From assembly GCF_000420705.1 (NCBI RefSeq), contig NZ_ATVL01000010.1, positions 248,001 through 312,000 of the forward strand: 64,000 nt of DNA. The letters are read 5' to 3'. This document shows positions 8,167-16,075 of the stretch, piece after piece. Positions within the stretch are counted from its first letter, which is position 1, and every line of letters starts with the position of its first letter. This DNA comes from Hymenobacter norwichensis DSM 15439. Lineage in GTDB: Bacteria; Bacteroidota; Bacteroidia; Cytophagales; Hymenobacteraceae. The notes under the pieces were generated by a model, which worked only from the letters and a program-made list of their open reading frames with translations, searched no databases and had not been told where the DNA came from. A program made the translations under genes and the position numbers.

Positions 8167-9666
8167 TTAGTACCCTTCGTTTTGCACAATCAGTGCGTTG
8201 GTTTGAATTTCCGCGGCCGGTATTGGCCATACATAGCGGGGGTCGGAAGTAGGAATTGCCGGAACCGAGCTTTTAGCTGGAATGGTTTGGTTGAGCCGCA
8301 TAATATCGATGTTGCGGATACCTTCTCCAACGAATTCGATCCGACGTTCCAGCAAAATAGCATTAATCAAATCCTGCTGAGAAATAGTAGCTGGGTAGAG
8401 GCTGCCATTAGAGCGGCCTCGCACGGCGTTCAGCAATTCCAGGGCGCGTGGAATATTCGTTGCGCTGGTTCGTGCCAGTCCTTCTGCTAAGTTCAGCATC
8501 ACTTCGGCATAGCGAATTACTGGCGACTTATCCAGATAGGGGGTGCCGCTGGCGTATTTGCGTAAGTAAGAAGCGCCGCCAGAAACAAACACGAAGCTGG
8601 TTCTGCGGGCATCAGTAGCTGCCCATGCCGCATTGCCCAAAATACCGCTGGTATTCAGGAAAAACTCGCCATTGCCTACGGGTGTCGGTGTGAAATACCC
8701 CGCTAGTTGGTTTTGGGTGCCGGGTGCGTTCTGTGCTGTGAAGGGAAAGCTGAATATGCTCTCTGATGTCTCCTGTGGCGAAGCAAATACGGCGGCTATA
8801 GAGGCATTTAAGGCATTTGGCACCCCCGTTGTGGCCGTGAATGGTGCTGACGCCGAAACAATCTTGTTGGCCTCCGTCACTACATCAGCGTAACGCTGCA
8901 TGCTCAGCAAAACTCGCGTTTTGAGGGCAATGGCAGTGTTCCGGTGAGCCCGCGTAATATTGGGTGCGGCAGCGGCGTTTCCGGTATATGTGAGTGGTAA
9001 GTTAGTTTCGGCAAATTGCAGATCCGCCAAAATCTGGGTGTACACTTCGGCCACTGTGCTGCGTGCTAAGTCGTTGCCTGGCAGAGAGTTTTCGGCCTGC
9101 AAGCGGAGCGGCAAACCCAATTTGCTGCCCGCGCCGTCGGCATAAGGCCGGGCGTAAAGCTGGAGCAATGAGTAGTAGCTCAGGGCACGTAGTAGCCGGG
9201 CCTCAGCTTTGTACTGCTCGGCAGTAGTAGCGAAGGTGGCTGGGAAAGTGGGAGCGACAAACTTGACCGAGTTGGCATCCATGCCGGCCAGGAATACATT
9301 GGCCTGGTTGATGGCCTGGTAAGCTGCTGACCATAAGTTCACTACATCGTTCTGCGATGTCGGCGTTAAGGCATGGGCCCACACGCCAAAGGCTGTTACA
9401 CTGTTAGTGGTTCGGTTAATGAAATCATCAGCCCGTACATCATTATATACAGTGTAGCGCCCGCCGTAGAAAGCCCCTGTTTTGACGTAGGCGTACAGGT
9501 TGTTTACCTGAAGCTCAATTCGGGCAGGAGTATCAAATACAACCTGATCGGAGATGAGGGTTTCGGGAATGGGGTTCAGGTTGTCATCATTGCAGGCCGC
9601 TGTTCCAAGGCCCAGCAGTGCTGTGCAAAAAGCAACCGCCAACTTATTTCTGAGTGTGCTATTCAT
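8167..9666 (-). CDS. susD: SusD/RagB-type outer-membrane nutrient-binding lipoprotein
   Basis: A 499-residue protein with a lipoprotein signal (LGLGTAAC, Cys at residue 25) and the layout of the SusD/RagB family: an N-terminal helical region (LYAYV...), the middle LLRALSYYSLLQLYARPY motif typical of the TPR-like part, and the C-terminal LNAVRGRS, LLERRIEFVGEGIR and WPIPAAEIQTN signatures. SusD proteins sit on the outer leaflet of the outer membrane and cap a SusC transporter. The gene starts 14 bp after the susC stop, so the two are co-transcribed. No glycoside hydrolase, sulfatase or peptidase typical of a polysaccharide locus adjoins it except the TldD cluster downstream, so the ligand (glycan or peptide) cannot be told. 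Confidence 0.95.
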   Translation of the reverse strand: MNSTLRNKLAVAFCTALLGLGTAACNDDNLNPIPETLISDQVVFDTPARIELQVNNLYAYVKTGAFYGGRYTVYNDVRADDFINRTTNSVTAFGVWAHALTPTSQNDVVNLWSAAYQAINQANVFLAGMDANSVKFVAPTFPATFATTAEQYKAEARLLRALSYYSLLQLYARPYADGAGSKLGLPLRLQAENSLPGNDLARSTVAEVYTQILADLQFAETNLPLTYTGNAAAAPNITRAHRNTAIALKTRVLLSMQRYADVVTEANKIVSASAPFTATTGVPNALNASIAAVFASPQETSESIFSFPFTAQNAPGTQNQLAGYFTPTPVGNGEFFLNTSGILGNAAWAATDARRTSFVFVSGGASYLRKYASGTPYLDKSPVIRYAEVMLNLAEGLARTSATNIPRALELLNAVRGRSNGSLYPATISQQDLINAILLERRIEFVGEGIRNIDIMRLNQTIPAKSSVPAIPTSDPRYVWPIPAAEIQTNALIVQNEGY

Positions 9667-9680
9667 CGGAGATTATGCTT

Positions 9681-12600
9681 TTAGAAACCAATATTGAGCC
9701 CTACAGTGTAGGTGCGAGCCTGCCCCACGGAGTTGCGGTCAACGCCAGCTGCGCTGTTGCTGCCACCATTAGTGGAGATTTCCGGATCAATACCCGAGTA
9801 ATTGGTAAACAAAGCGGCATTCTGCACCTGCACATAGAACCGGGCGCTACTCATGCTGAAACGCGTTATGAGGTCCTTGTTCAGCGTATAGCCCAGCGAC
9901 ACGTTACGCAGACGCACAAAATCTCCCTTTTCCACGTTCGACGACATAATCAGGGCCGAGCCGTTGGATACGTTGTCGTTGAATACCACCCGGGGCCACG
10001 AGCCATTGGGGTTCTCGGGCGTCCAACGGTCCATTATATCGGCGTCGTTATTCCAGAAGCGCTGATCGTGCAGCCCGGCCTTGGTGCCGTTGTAAATGTA
10101 GTTGCCGCCTGAATACTGAAGGAAAACGCCTAAGTCGAAGTTTTTGAAGCGGAAGCTGTTGTCGAGGCCACCGTACCACTTAGGTATCGTTGGGCCGTAG
10201 TACTCGCCGTCCGCTTGTTGGTTTGGAGCAGTTGCCGTAGTACCGTCTAGGAACGTCCAGCCGGTGCCAGCTCCTTGATGGTTGTACTGCACTTCCCGTA
10301 CGTCGGTAACAACACCCTCGGCGTTTCTGATTTTCTTGAGAAACTTCCGCTGGCCATTTTCTGGGTTAATACCCGTTGTGGGTACTGCTAGTATGCGCCC
10401 GATAGAGCCACCTACTTCAGTGAAGTTCACTGTTTCGAGTCCAGAGGTAGCTGTGCCGAACCGTTGTCCTTGGGTTACCAAGGTAAGTACCTCGTTCTTC
10501 TGAGTAGTCAAGTTGCCGCTTACTGTCCAGGAGAAATTGGTGCTTTGAACAGGGCTATAGCGCAGGTTGAGCTCAATCCCGGTATTGCGCATTGAGCCAA
10601 TGTTGGCAGCAATAGAGTTGATAGCCGTTAAATCGCCAGGACCCGCTGAACCGGCCGGAATACCACGCGAGGGAGCAGTAGGGGCATCCAGAATCAACCC
10701 GTCAACTAGGTTGCGGTAGTAGGAAAAGTCCCCCGTTACCTTGTCTTCCAAAATACCGAAGGACAAGCCTACGTCAGTTTTTTTGCTGGTTTCCCACGTC
10801 AGATTACGGTTACCAGGCCGCGAGAAATACAGCGTAGGGGAGGCCGCATACAGGCCCGAGCCATACGTAGCCAACGACACGAAGTCGGAAATACCATTTG
10901 CGTTGCCTACTTCACCGTAGCTTCCAGTGAACTTCAGGAAGCTAACAACAGAGGAGAAAGGAGCATTTTTCCAGAAATCCTCTTCTGAAATAATATAGCC
11001 GGCTGAGGCCCCATAGAAAGTGCCTCTTTTTTTGGCCCAAGCGGAATATTCGTCGCTGCGTACGTTAAGCGAAACCAGATACTTCTTCGAGAAGTCGTAT
11101 GTGAAACGTCCGAAATAGGAATTCAAAAAGTTCTCACCTTGAAAGTTGCCAGACGCAGTGATGTTGGTGTAGTTGCCCTGGAAGGTGTTGAAGAATATGT
11201 CAGCCACTTGGGTTCTATTGGCGCCCCAGCGCTGAATATCCGTTTTCTGCTGCTCAGAGCCGATGAGCAAACCAAAGTTGTGTTTCTCGCCTACGGTCCG
11301 GTCGTATTGCAGCGTATTTTGCCAGTTCCAGCGCTTGTTGGTACGGTAGAAGTTGGAGGCCGAGCCACCAGTAGAAAAACCGTCACCGGCCAGCGGCGTG
11401 TTAAATGACTTGTCTTCGAAAGCCAGATTGTTGATGCCGTAGTTGGTACGCAGGTTTAGCCCACTAACAATTTCCCAGTTGGCATATACACTACCTTGGA
11501 TTTCGTTGCCCTCAGAAGTGAAATAGTTGCTTTCTATGTCTACAATAGGGTTGTAGTAGCCAGGTATGAGCGGGGCATAAGTTAGCGGGTTAGTGCTGGC
11601 CGGCAACGGGTTCAAGTTGGCACCGGCACCTACGTTAGCAGTTTGTGGCGTCAGGTTGGGCGTACCATCTGGGTTGCGGGCCGGGATGTTGGGTGGCAAA
11701 ACGAGTGGCGCACGGCCTAGGCCTGCCACACTGAAAGCGGCATCACCAACTGACCCTGAGTTGGGGGAAGCATTTCGGCTGTTGGAATAGCTAACGCGCG
11801 TACCTACCGTGAAATTCTTGTACACGCGGTGGTCGATATTCAGGCGCGCCGACATACGCTTGAACTCGTTTTTCTCCAGCATTCCCTGCTGCCCAGTGTA
11901 GCCAACCGAAGAGTAGAAAGTGGTTTTTTCAGTGCCGCCGGAAAAGCCAACGTTGTTGGAATGTGAGAAGCCTGTCCGGTACACTTCATCGTACCAGCGA
12001 GTGTCTATTACGTTGCCATTAGCATCTAAGGTAGGGCGGAAGGCTCCTTCCAGGTTATTGGCCGCGCCACCAGCCGCTCGCCGGTTATCATTTAAGTTAC
12101 GAACGGCTTCGTTCTTAATTTCGATGTACTGCTCGGCATTCAGCAAGTCGTAAAGCCGCACTGGATTTGATATGCCTACCCATGAATCAAGGGTCACCTT
12201 GCTTTGACCGCGCCGACCCTTCTTGGTGGTTATTTGGATAACGCCGCCCGCCGCTCGTGAGCCGTAGATGGCGCTAGCAGCAGCATCTTTCAGCACCTCT
12301 ACACTCTCAATATCATTGGGGTTGAGGTTACTAAGCGGGTTGTTGGCCACGTTAGCTACTGCCGACTGGTTGCCACTATATGCCGGGATGCCGTCAATTA
12401 CATAAAGTGGATCTGAACTCAAGTTGATGGAGTTCACCCCGCGGATGCGCACTACTGGTGGGTTGTTCAGCACTCCGTTTGGAGTAGTGATATTGAGGCC
12501 TGGTGCTTGGCCCTGTAAAGCTTGCTCGAAACTTTGTACTGGTTTTTGAGCTATTACTCCACCTTTAATAGAGGAAATAGAGCCAGTTAGCTCCCGCCTA

Positions 12601-12947
12601 TTTTGGCCGCTTCCGTAGCCTACTACTACCACTTCATCAAGCCCGGTAGTGGTGGTGGCTAAAGTGGCATTGATAGCCGACTGCGAACCAATGGCTACTT
12701 CCTTGGAGTCGAAACCAACGGATGAGAAAACTAGCGTAGAAGCCCCGGCTGGCACCGACAAACTGTAACGGCCTTCGCCATCGGTGGCGGTACCTTGGGA
12801 GGTGCCTTTGGCTACTACCGTAACGCCAGGAAGCCCGGCTCCATCGGTACCGAGTACCCGGCCGGTAACGGTCCGCGCCTGGGCCAGCACATCATGGCTG
12901 GCCAGCGCGAGTACGGCAATAGGTAATGAGAGTAGGGTTCTTCTCAT
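9681..12947 (-). CDS. susC: SusC/RagA-type TonB-dependent outer-membrane transporter
   Basis: A 1088-residue SusC/RagA protein. Signal peptide at residues 1-22, then a carboxypeptidase-regulatory-like domain (VTGRVLGTDGAGLPGVTVVAKG), the Bacteroidota signature GLDEVVVVGYGS, the plug domain (LQGQAPGLNIT, VRIRGVNSI, YVIDGIP, SVEVLKDAAASAIYGSRAAGG) and a long beta-barrel ending in TVGLNIGF with terminal Phe. It imports large ligands using the TonB-ExbBD system, with the SusD partner encoded next. No sigma/anti-sigma pair adjoins it. Length is normal for the family. Ligand unknown. Confidence 0.96.
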   Translation of the reverse strand: MRRTLLSLPIAVLALASHDVLAQARTVTGRVLGTDGAGLPGVTVVAKGTSQGTATDGEGRYSLSVPAGASTLVFSSVGFDSKEVAIGSQSAINATLATTTTGLDEVVVVGYGSGQNRRELTGSISSIKGGVIAQKPVQSFEQALQGQAPGLNITTPNGVLNNPPVVRIRGVNSINLSSDPLYVIDGIPAYSGNQSAVANVANNPLSNLNPNDIESVEVLKDAAASAIYGSRAAGGVIQITTKKGRRGQSKVTLDSWVGISNPVRLYDLLNAEQYIEIKNEAVRNLNDNRRAAGGAANNLEGAFRPTLDANGNVIDTRWYDEVYRTGFSHSNNVGFSGGTEKTTFYSSVGYTGQQGMLEKNEFKRMSARLNIDHRVYKNFTVGTRVSYSNSRNASPNSGSVGDAAFSVAGLGRAPLVLPPNIPARNPDGTPNLTPQTANVGAGANLNPLPASTNPLTYAPLIPGYYNPIVDIESNYFTSEGNEIQGSVYANWEIVSGLNLRTNYGINNLAFEDKSFNTPLAGDGFSTGGSASNFYRTNKRWNWQNTLQYDRTVGEKHNFGLLIGSEQQKTDIQRWGANRTQVADIFFNTFQGNYTNITASGNFQGENFLNSYFGRFTYDFSKKYLVSLNVRSDEYSAWAKKRGTFYGASAGYIISEEDFWKNAPFSSVVSFLKFTGSYGEVGNANGISDFVSLATYGSGLYAASPTLYFSRPGNRNLTWETSKKTDVGLSFGILEDKVTGDFSYYRNLVDGLILDAPTAPSRGIPAGSAGPGDLTAINSIAANIGSMRNTGIELNLRYSPVQSTNFSWTVSGNLTTQKNEVLTLVTQGQRFGTATSGLETVNFTEVGGSIGRILAVPTTGINPENGQRKFLKKIRNAEGVVTDVREVQYNHQGAGTGWTFLDGTTATAPNQQADGEYYGPTIPKWYGGLDNSFRFKNFDLGVFLQYSGGNYIYNGTKAGLHDQRFWNNDADIMDRWTPENPNGSWPRVVFNDNVSNGSALIMSSNVEKGDFVRLRNVSLGYTLNKDLITRFSMSSARFYVQVQNAALFTNYSGIDPEISTNGGSNSAAGVDRNSVGQARTYTVGLNIGF

Positions 12948-13265
12948 GTGGTGAGTGATGAATTAAAAGGGTTTTAATGTTTTTTAGGAAAAGCCACTGC
13001 ATTGGCAACCTCAGCAAGTATATGTTATTGTTTTGTTAATAGAAAGTATGAATGCCGAATAAAATTATCATTCCCTATAATTGAGCCAAGTAAGTAACTT
13101 AATACTCACTATAGACATAATCCTACTCCTCTTGAGGAGTACAATAAGGTAAGTTTCATGCGTTGGTTTCAAGAGAATCAACAAGATACAGGAGAGCCCC
13201 ACTTTATAGCCGTAGCTAACGACGATAGAGTGGGGCTTGAGTTGATGCGGAGAGAGAGAGAAGCG
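12948..13265. other. Non-coding gap between susC and mcrC
   Basis: About 318 bp of comparatively AT-rich sequence with no convincing ORF. It should hold the susC promoter (minus strand) in its left part; I could not pick out a clear TAnnTTTG element. The right part contains the hairpin at 13195-13237. Confidence 0.6.
13195..13237 (-). terminator. Probable terminator after mcrC
   Basis: AGCCCCACT (13195-13203) pairs with AGTGGGGCT (13229-13237) around a 25-nt loop, 29 bp beyond the mcrC stop. There is no strong T run, so it may act by another mechanism. Confidence 0.5.
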
Positions 13266-14297
13266 TTAGCTAATCAGTTCCAGCAGATCGGCGGCAATAC
13301 TTGACCAGGGCTGGGCGAGGTCGAGTGTGACGATGCGCACGGGGTGGCCGCCGAGCGTGTAGCGCACGTCGAGGGTGTGGCTGGCGGCGGGATACAGGAG
13401 GATGCCTTCTAGGTGCTGGCCGGGGGCTACGGGCTGGTTTTGGAGGTAGGCGTACAGCTGGTAGAGGTGAGGCGAAATCAGCTTCTGCTGGTCGTAGCGC
13501 GGGCGTAAGGCGGCAGCGTAGTACTTAGTGTCCAGGATGATTTTACGGTCCGGCGCTTCCAACGTGGTGTCGGTAATCATGGCCGGCAGCAGGTCGAAGG
13601 CGGCCGGGGAATCTGCTTCGGCCTGCCAACGGATGGTTTCCGACAGCACCCGGAAACGGCGCTGCTCTAGCTTGTAGAAGTTGCGGACAAACTGCTCGAA
13701 CAGGCGTGCCATCAGTGGCTCGTCGCGGCGGAAGTCGCGGAAGCGGGGGCGGCCGGTGGCGCTGGGCGCGGGCAAGGCACTGTGGTACACCAACTCACAC
13801 ACGTTCAGTAGGAAAGCTGCTATACCAGTGGGGCGTAGCCGGTGTACCGTTCGCAATGTGGCAGCAGAAAGCGGCAGCGGCTCTACACCTGCCGGAAACC
13901 GGCGTTGGGTTATGCGCAACTCGTGGCGCAGAGCAGCGGGTAGTACGCGGGTGCGGGCAAGCTGCAGCAACGTACCTAGTAATAGCTGGTTGAGCGGCGC
14001 ATTGGCACTTAGCTCATCGTAGCTGCAAATGGCCCGGCCTCGGCTAAGCAGGTTGCGGGTTACGCTGGGTGCTAACAGCACGCGGCCGCGCAGTTCCGGC
14101 AGTTCCTCTTCCCGTTCAGTATACGCCACCGGTAACCCTTGGCGCAGCAACCGGCGGGTACCCCTCAGAAGCACGTGGGCCAGCAGTTCTTGGGGGCGGT
14201 GAAATGTATCAGCCTCTACTGCCAGCAGTTCCGCCTGTTCCGGTAGCCGATTCCAGGCGTAGCACAACAGGTAGTAGAGGTTCTGAATCGGAATCAT
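13266..14297 (-). CDS. mcrC: McrC-type nuclease subunit of a McrBC restriction system
   Basis: A 343-residue McrC homologue beginning MIPIQNLYYLLCYAWNRL, a hallmark of the family. McrC is the endonuclease subunit that joins the McrB motor to cut DNA carrying modified cytosines. The PD-(D/E)xK site is visible: Asp243 (MITD), then Asp256 and Lys258 (ILDTKYY), almost at the same positions as the catalytic residues known in E. coli McrC. It lies 117 bp after mcrB on the same strand; the gap holds a repeat-like stretch rich in GTGAA/TTCAC words. It probably defends against phage or foreign DNA with modified bases. The exact modification recognised depends on McrB and is not known. Confidence 0.92.
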   Translation of the reverse strand: MIPIQNLYYLLCYAWNRLPEQAELLAVEADTFHRPQELLAHVLLRGTRRLLRQGLPVAYTEREEELPELRGRVLLAPSVTRNLLSRGRAICSYDELSANAPLNQLLLGTLLQLARTRVLPAALRHELRITQRRFPAGVEPLPLSAATLRTVHRLRPTGIAAFLLNVCELVYHSALPAPSATGRPRFRDFRRDEPLMARLFEQFVRNFYKLEQRRFRVLSETIRWQAEADSPAAFDLLPAMITDTTLEAPDRKIILDTKYYAAALRPRYDQQKLISPHLYQLYAYLQNQPVAPGQHLEGILLYPAASHTLDVRYTLGGHPVRIVTLDLAQPWSSIAADLLELIS

Positions 14298-14414
14298 GGG
14301 AGTGGCGAATTCGTGAAATGGTGAACTTGTGAGTTGATATTCCTCTGGTGCAGAGCCAGCTGGCGCAGTTGGCTAGAAGGGGCTTCGCAACTTCGCTTTT
14401 CACAACTTCACTAC

Positions 14415-15752
14415 TTACCGCAGTAATCGTTTCTTTTGGGCAGCGGCCTTGGTGGGCTGGTCCAACCAGTAGTCATCCAAAAGAGGCGCTATTTCCTGCT
14501 CCAGAATCAGGCGTAGCCAAGTATCGGCGGCGGCAGGGCTGGGGGGCGGCTGACAGAAGTAGCTGTGGCCGATGCGGTAATCGGGGCCGAGTTCCGGGTC
14601 ATCGGCAATAACCTGGTTTAGTTCGGTGAGGCGTGCTACCAGATGCTCAACAACCGGGGCGGGTACGCCTTGCGCTTGCAGAAACCCCTGCAACGGCGCC
14701 CCAAACTCCGGAGCCAGTTCCACAAAGGCGAAACGGCGTCGCAACGCGTAATCCAGCGGGGCCAAACTCCGGTCGGCTAGGTTCATGGTGCCGACAACAA
14801 ACACGTTAGCGGGTACGAAGAAACGCGGGGCATCGGCGGACGCATAAGGCAGGCGCACGGCGTGAGCGGGGCCGCGCTTGTCGGCTTCCAGCAGCAGCAG
14901 CAGCTCCCCGAAAATGCGGCTCAGGTTGCCCCGGTTCAGTTCGTCAATCAGCAGGAAGTACGGCCGCTCGGGGTCTTGGGCAGCCCGTTGGCAGAAAGCC
15001 AGTAGCACCCCATCCTGCAACCGAAACGCGCCCTGCGCATCGGGCCGAAAGCCCTGCACAAAATCCTCGTAGCTGTAGCTCGGATGAAACTGCACCAACT
15101 CCACACGGGCGGCATCGGTAGCACCTAATTCCAGCCAAGCTAGCCGCCGCGCCAGAAACGTTTTGCCGGTGCCCGGTGGGCCTTGTAGAATCAGGTTGCG
15201 GCGGCGGTGCAGGGCCGCCAGCGCAGCATCCAACTGTGTTTCCGACACAAACAGCTCATCAAGGGCCGTCTGCCGGTTGTAGGGCGTAGCCGGCAGCGTA
15301 TCGTGGGAGTAGGGAGCAAGTGGCTCTTCCACAACGAATGCAGTGGGCTCAGTGGCTTCCGACGTGCTAGGAGGCGCTGCTAGGCTAGGTGGCTTGGCCT
15401 TGCTGCGGGTGATGCCCGTGTGCAGCTCCTGCATGGCCTCCTGAGCGGCGACGTCGCCATCCAAGGTGGAATTTTCGAGGGTAGGACGCTTGGTGGCAAT
15501 GGTGAAATCAAGCTGCTCCAGCACCCGGTTGGTGGCCGCGCCCGCCGGTAGGGGCCAAGTAGCTTTCGGCTGCTCCGTAGCCAGCCGATACGCCAGCTGC
15601 GCCACCGCCCGCGGGGCGTACCTCCGGCCTTGGTACACCAAGTCATACACAGTGCTCAGCGGCATGCGCGGGCCTTCTTGATCCAGCTGTTGCAGCGCCT
15701 GTAGCACCTGCTCGCGGGTTAGTAAACTCAGGTCGGGTTCAGGTTTTGCCAT
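14415..15752 (-). CDS. mcrB: McrB-type AAA+ GTPase with non-classical N-terminal domain
   Basis: A 445-residue AAA+ protein; the ATG at 15752 (MAKPEPDLSL) is preferred over the one at 15779. In that numbering the Walker A GPPGTGKT is near 191-198, the McrB-type HPSYSYEDFVQGFRP follows at about 223-237, Walker B FLLIDELNR is near 266-274 and the McrB signature MNLADRS near 323-329. The motor translocates DNA using nucleotide hydrolysis with McrC. The first ~75 residues (LTREQVLQALQQLD...STVYDLVYQGRRYAPRAVAQLA) do not look like the E. coli methylcytosine-binding domain; they resemble, as I recall, the N-terminal head of ScoMcrA-like type IV proteins. Residues ~120-160 are a low-complexity linker. 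What modification it reads is therefore open. Confidence 0.92.
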   Translation of the reverse strand: MAKPEPDLSLLTREQVLQALQQLDQEGPRMPLSTVYDLVYQGRRYAPRAVAQLAYRLATEQPKATWPLPAGAATNRVLEQLDFTIATKRPTLENSTLDGDVAAQEAMQELHTGITRSKAKPPSLAAPPSTSEATEPTAFVVEEPLAPYSHDTLPATPYNRQTALDELFVSETQLDAALAALHRRRNLILQGPPGTGKTFLARRLAWLELGATDAARVELVQFHPSYSYEDFVQGFRPDAQGAFRLQDGVLLAFCQRAAQDPERPYFLLIDELNRGNLSRIFGELLLLLEADKRGPAHAVRLPYASADAPRFFVPANVFVVGTMNLADRSLAPLDYALRRRFAFVELAPEFGAPLQGFLQAQGVPAPVVEHLVARLTELNQVIADDPELGPDYRIGHSYFCQPPPSPAAADTWLRLILEQEIAPLLDDYWLDQPTKAAAQKKRLLR

Positions 15753-15825
15753 TCGTTTAAAAGTACGGGTAAAACCCATTTATGGCAGGTTTAGGTCCCG
15801 TTGGGCTACTTCTTAAACGCAAAAA

Positions 15826-15853
15826 AGCCCGGCTGCTACCTGCAAACCGGGCT
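15826..15853 (-). terminator. Intrinsic terminator after the 40-residue ORF
   Basis: AGCCCGG (15826-15832) pairs with CCGGGCT (15847-15853); on the minus strand it is followed by a T run (A run at 15821-15826 on the plus strand). It lies 17 bp past the stop of the small ORF at 15870-15992. Confidence 0.8.
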
Positions 15854-15869
15854 CTGACGCAAAGCAAGC

Positions 15870-15992
15870 CTACTTGGCTTGCGTGGTCTTCTTTTTGCCG
15901 TCGGGCTTGTCCTTTACGGTTTCTTCGTTTTGCTTTTCCTTGTTCTTGGTGGCAGGATCGGTATGCTGGGGCGTGGTGGTGGGCTGAGCCAT
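15870..15992 (-). CDS. Small Lys-rich hydrophilic protein, 40 residues
   Basis: A short minus-strand ORF starting at the ATG at 15992 (MAQPTTTPQHTDPATKNKEK) and ending QAK at 15870. It has no hydrophobic residues to speak of, is rich in Lys, Thr, Gln and Glu, and looks intrinsically disordered. Support for it being real: a proper terminator sits just after it, it lies in a gap that would otherwise be empty, and the third-codon positions are GC-rich like neighbouring genes. It lies 84 bp downstream of the sigma-54 activator gene on the same strand. No family recognised; function unknown. Confidence 0.6.
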   Translation of the reverse strand: MAQPTTTPQHTDPATKNKEKQNEETVKDKPDGKKKTTQAK

Positions 15993-16075
15993 GAGGATGC
16001 TGGTTAAGAGGAATGGATAGTATAGGCAGCTATACGAGTGGCAAGCAAATACCGCCGAGCTTTGCTGAAATCCTG

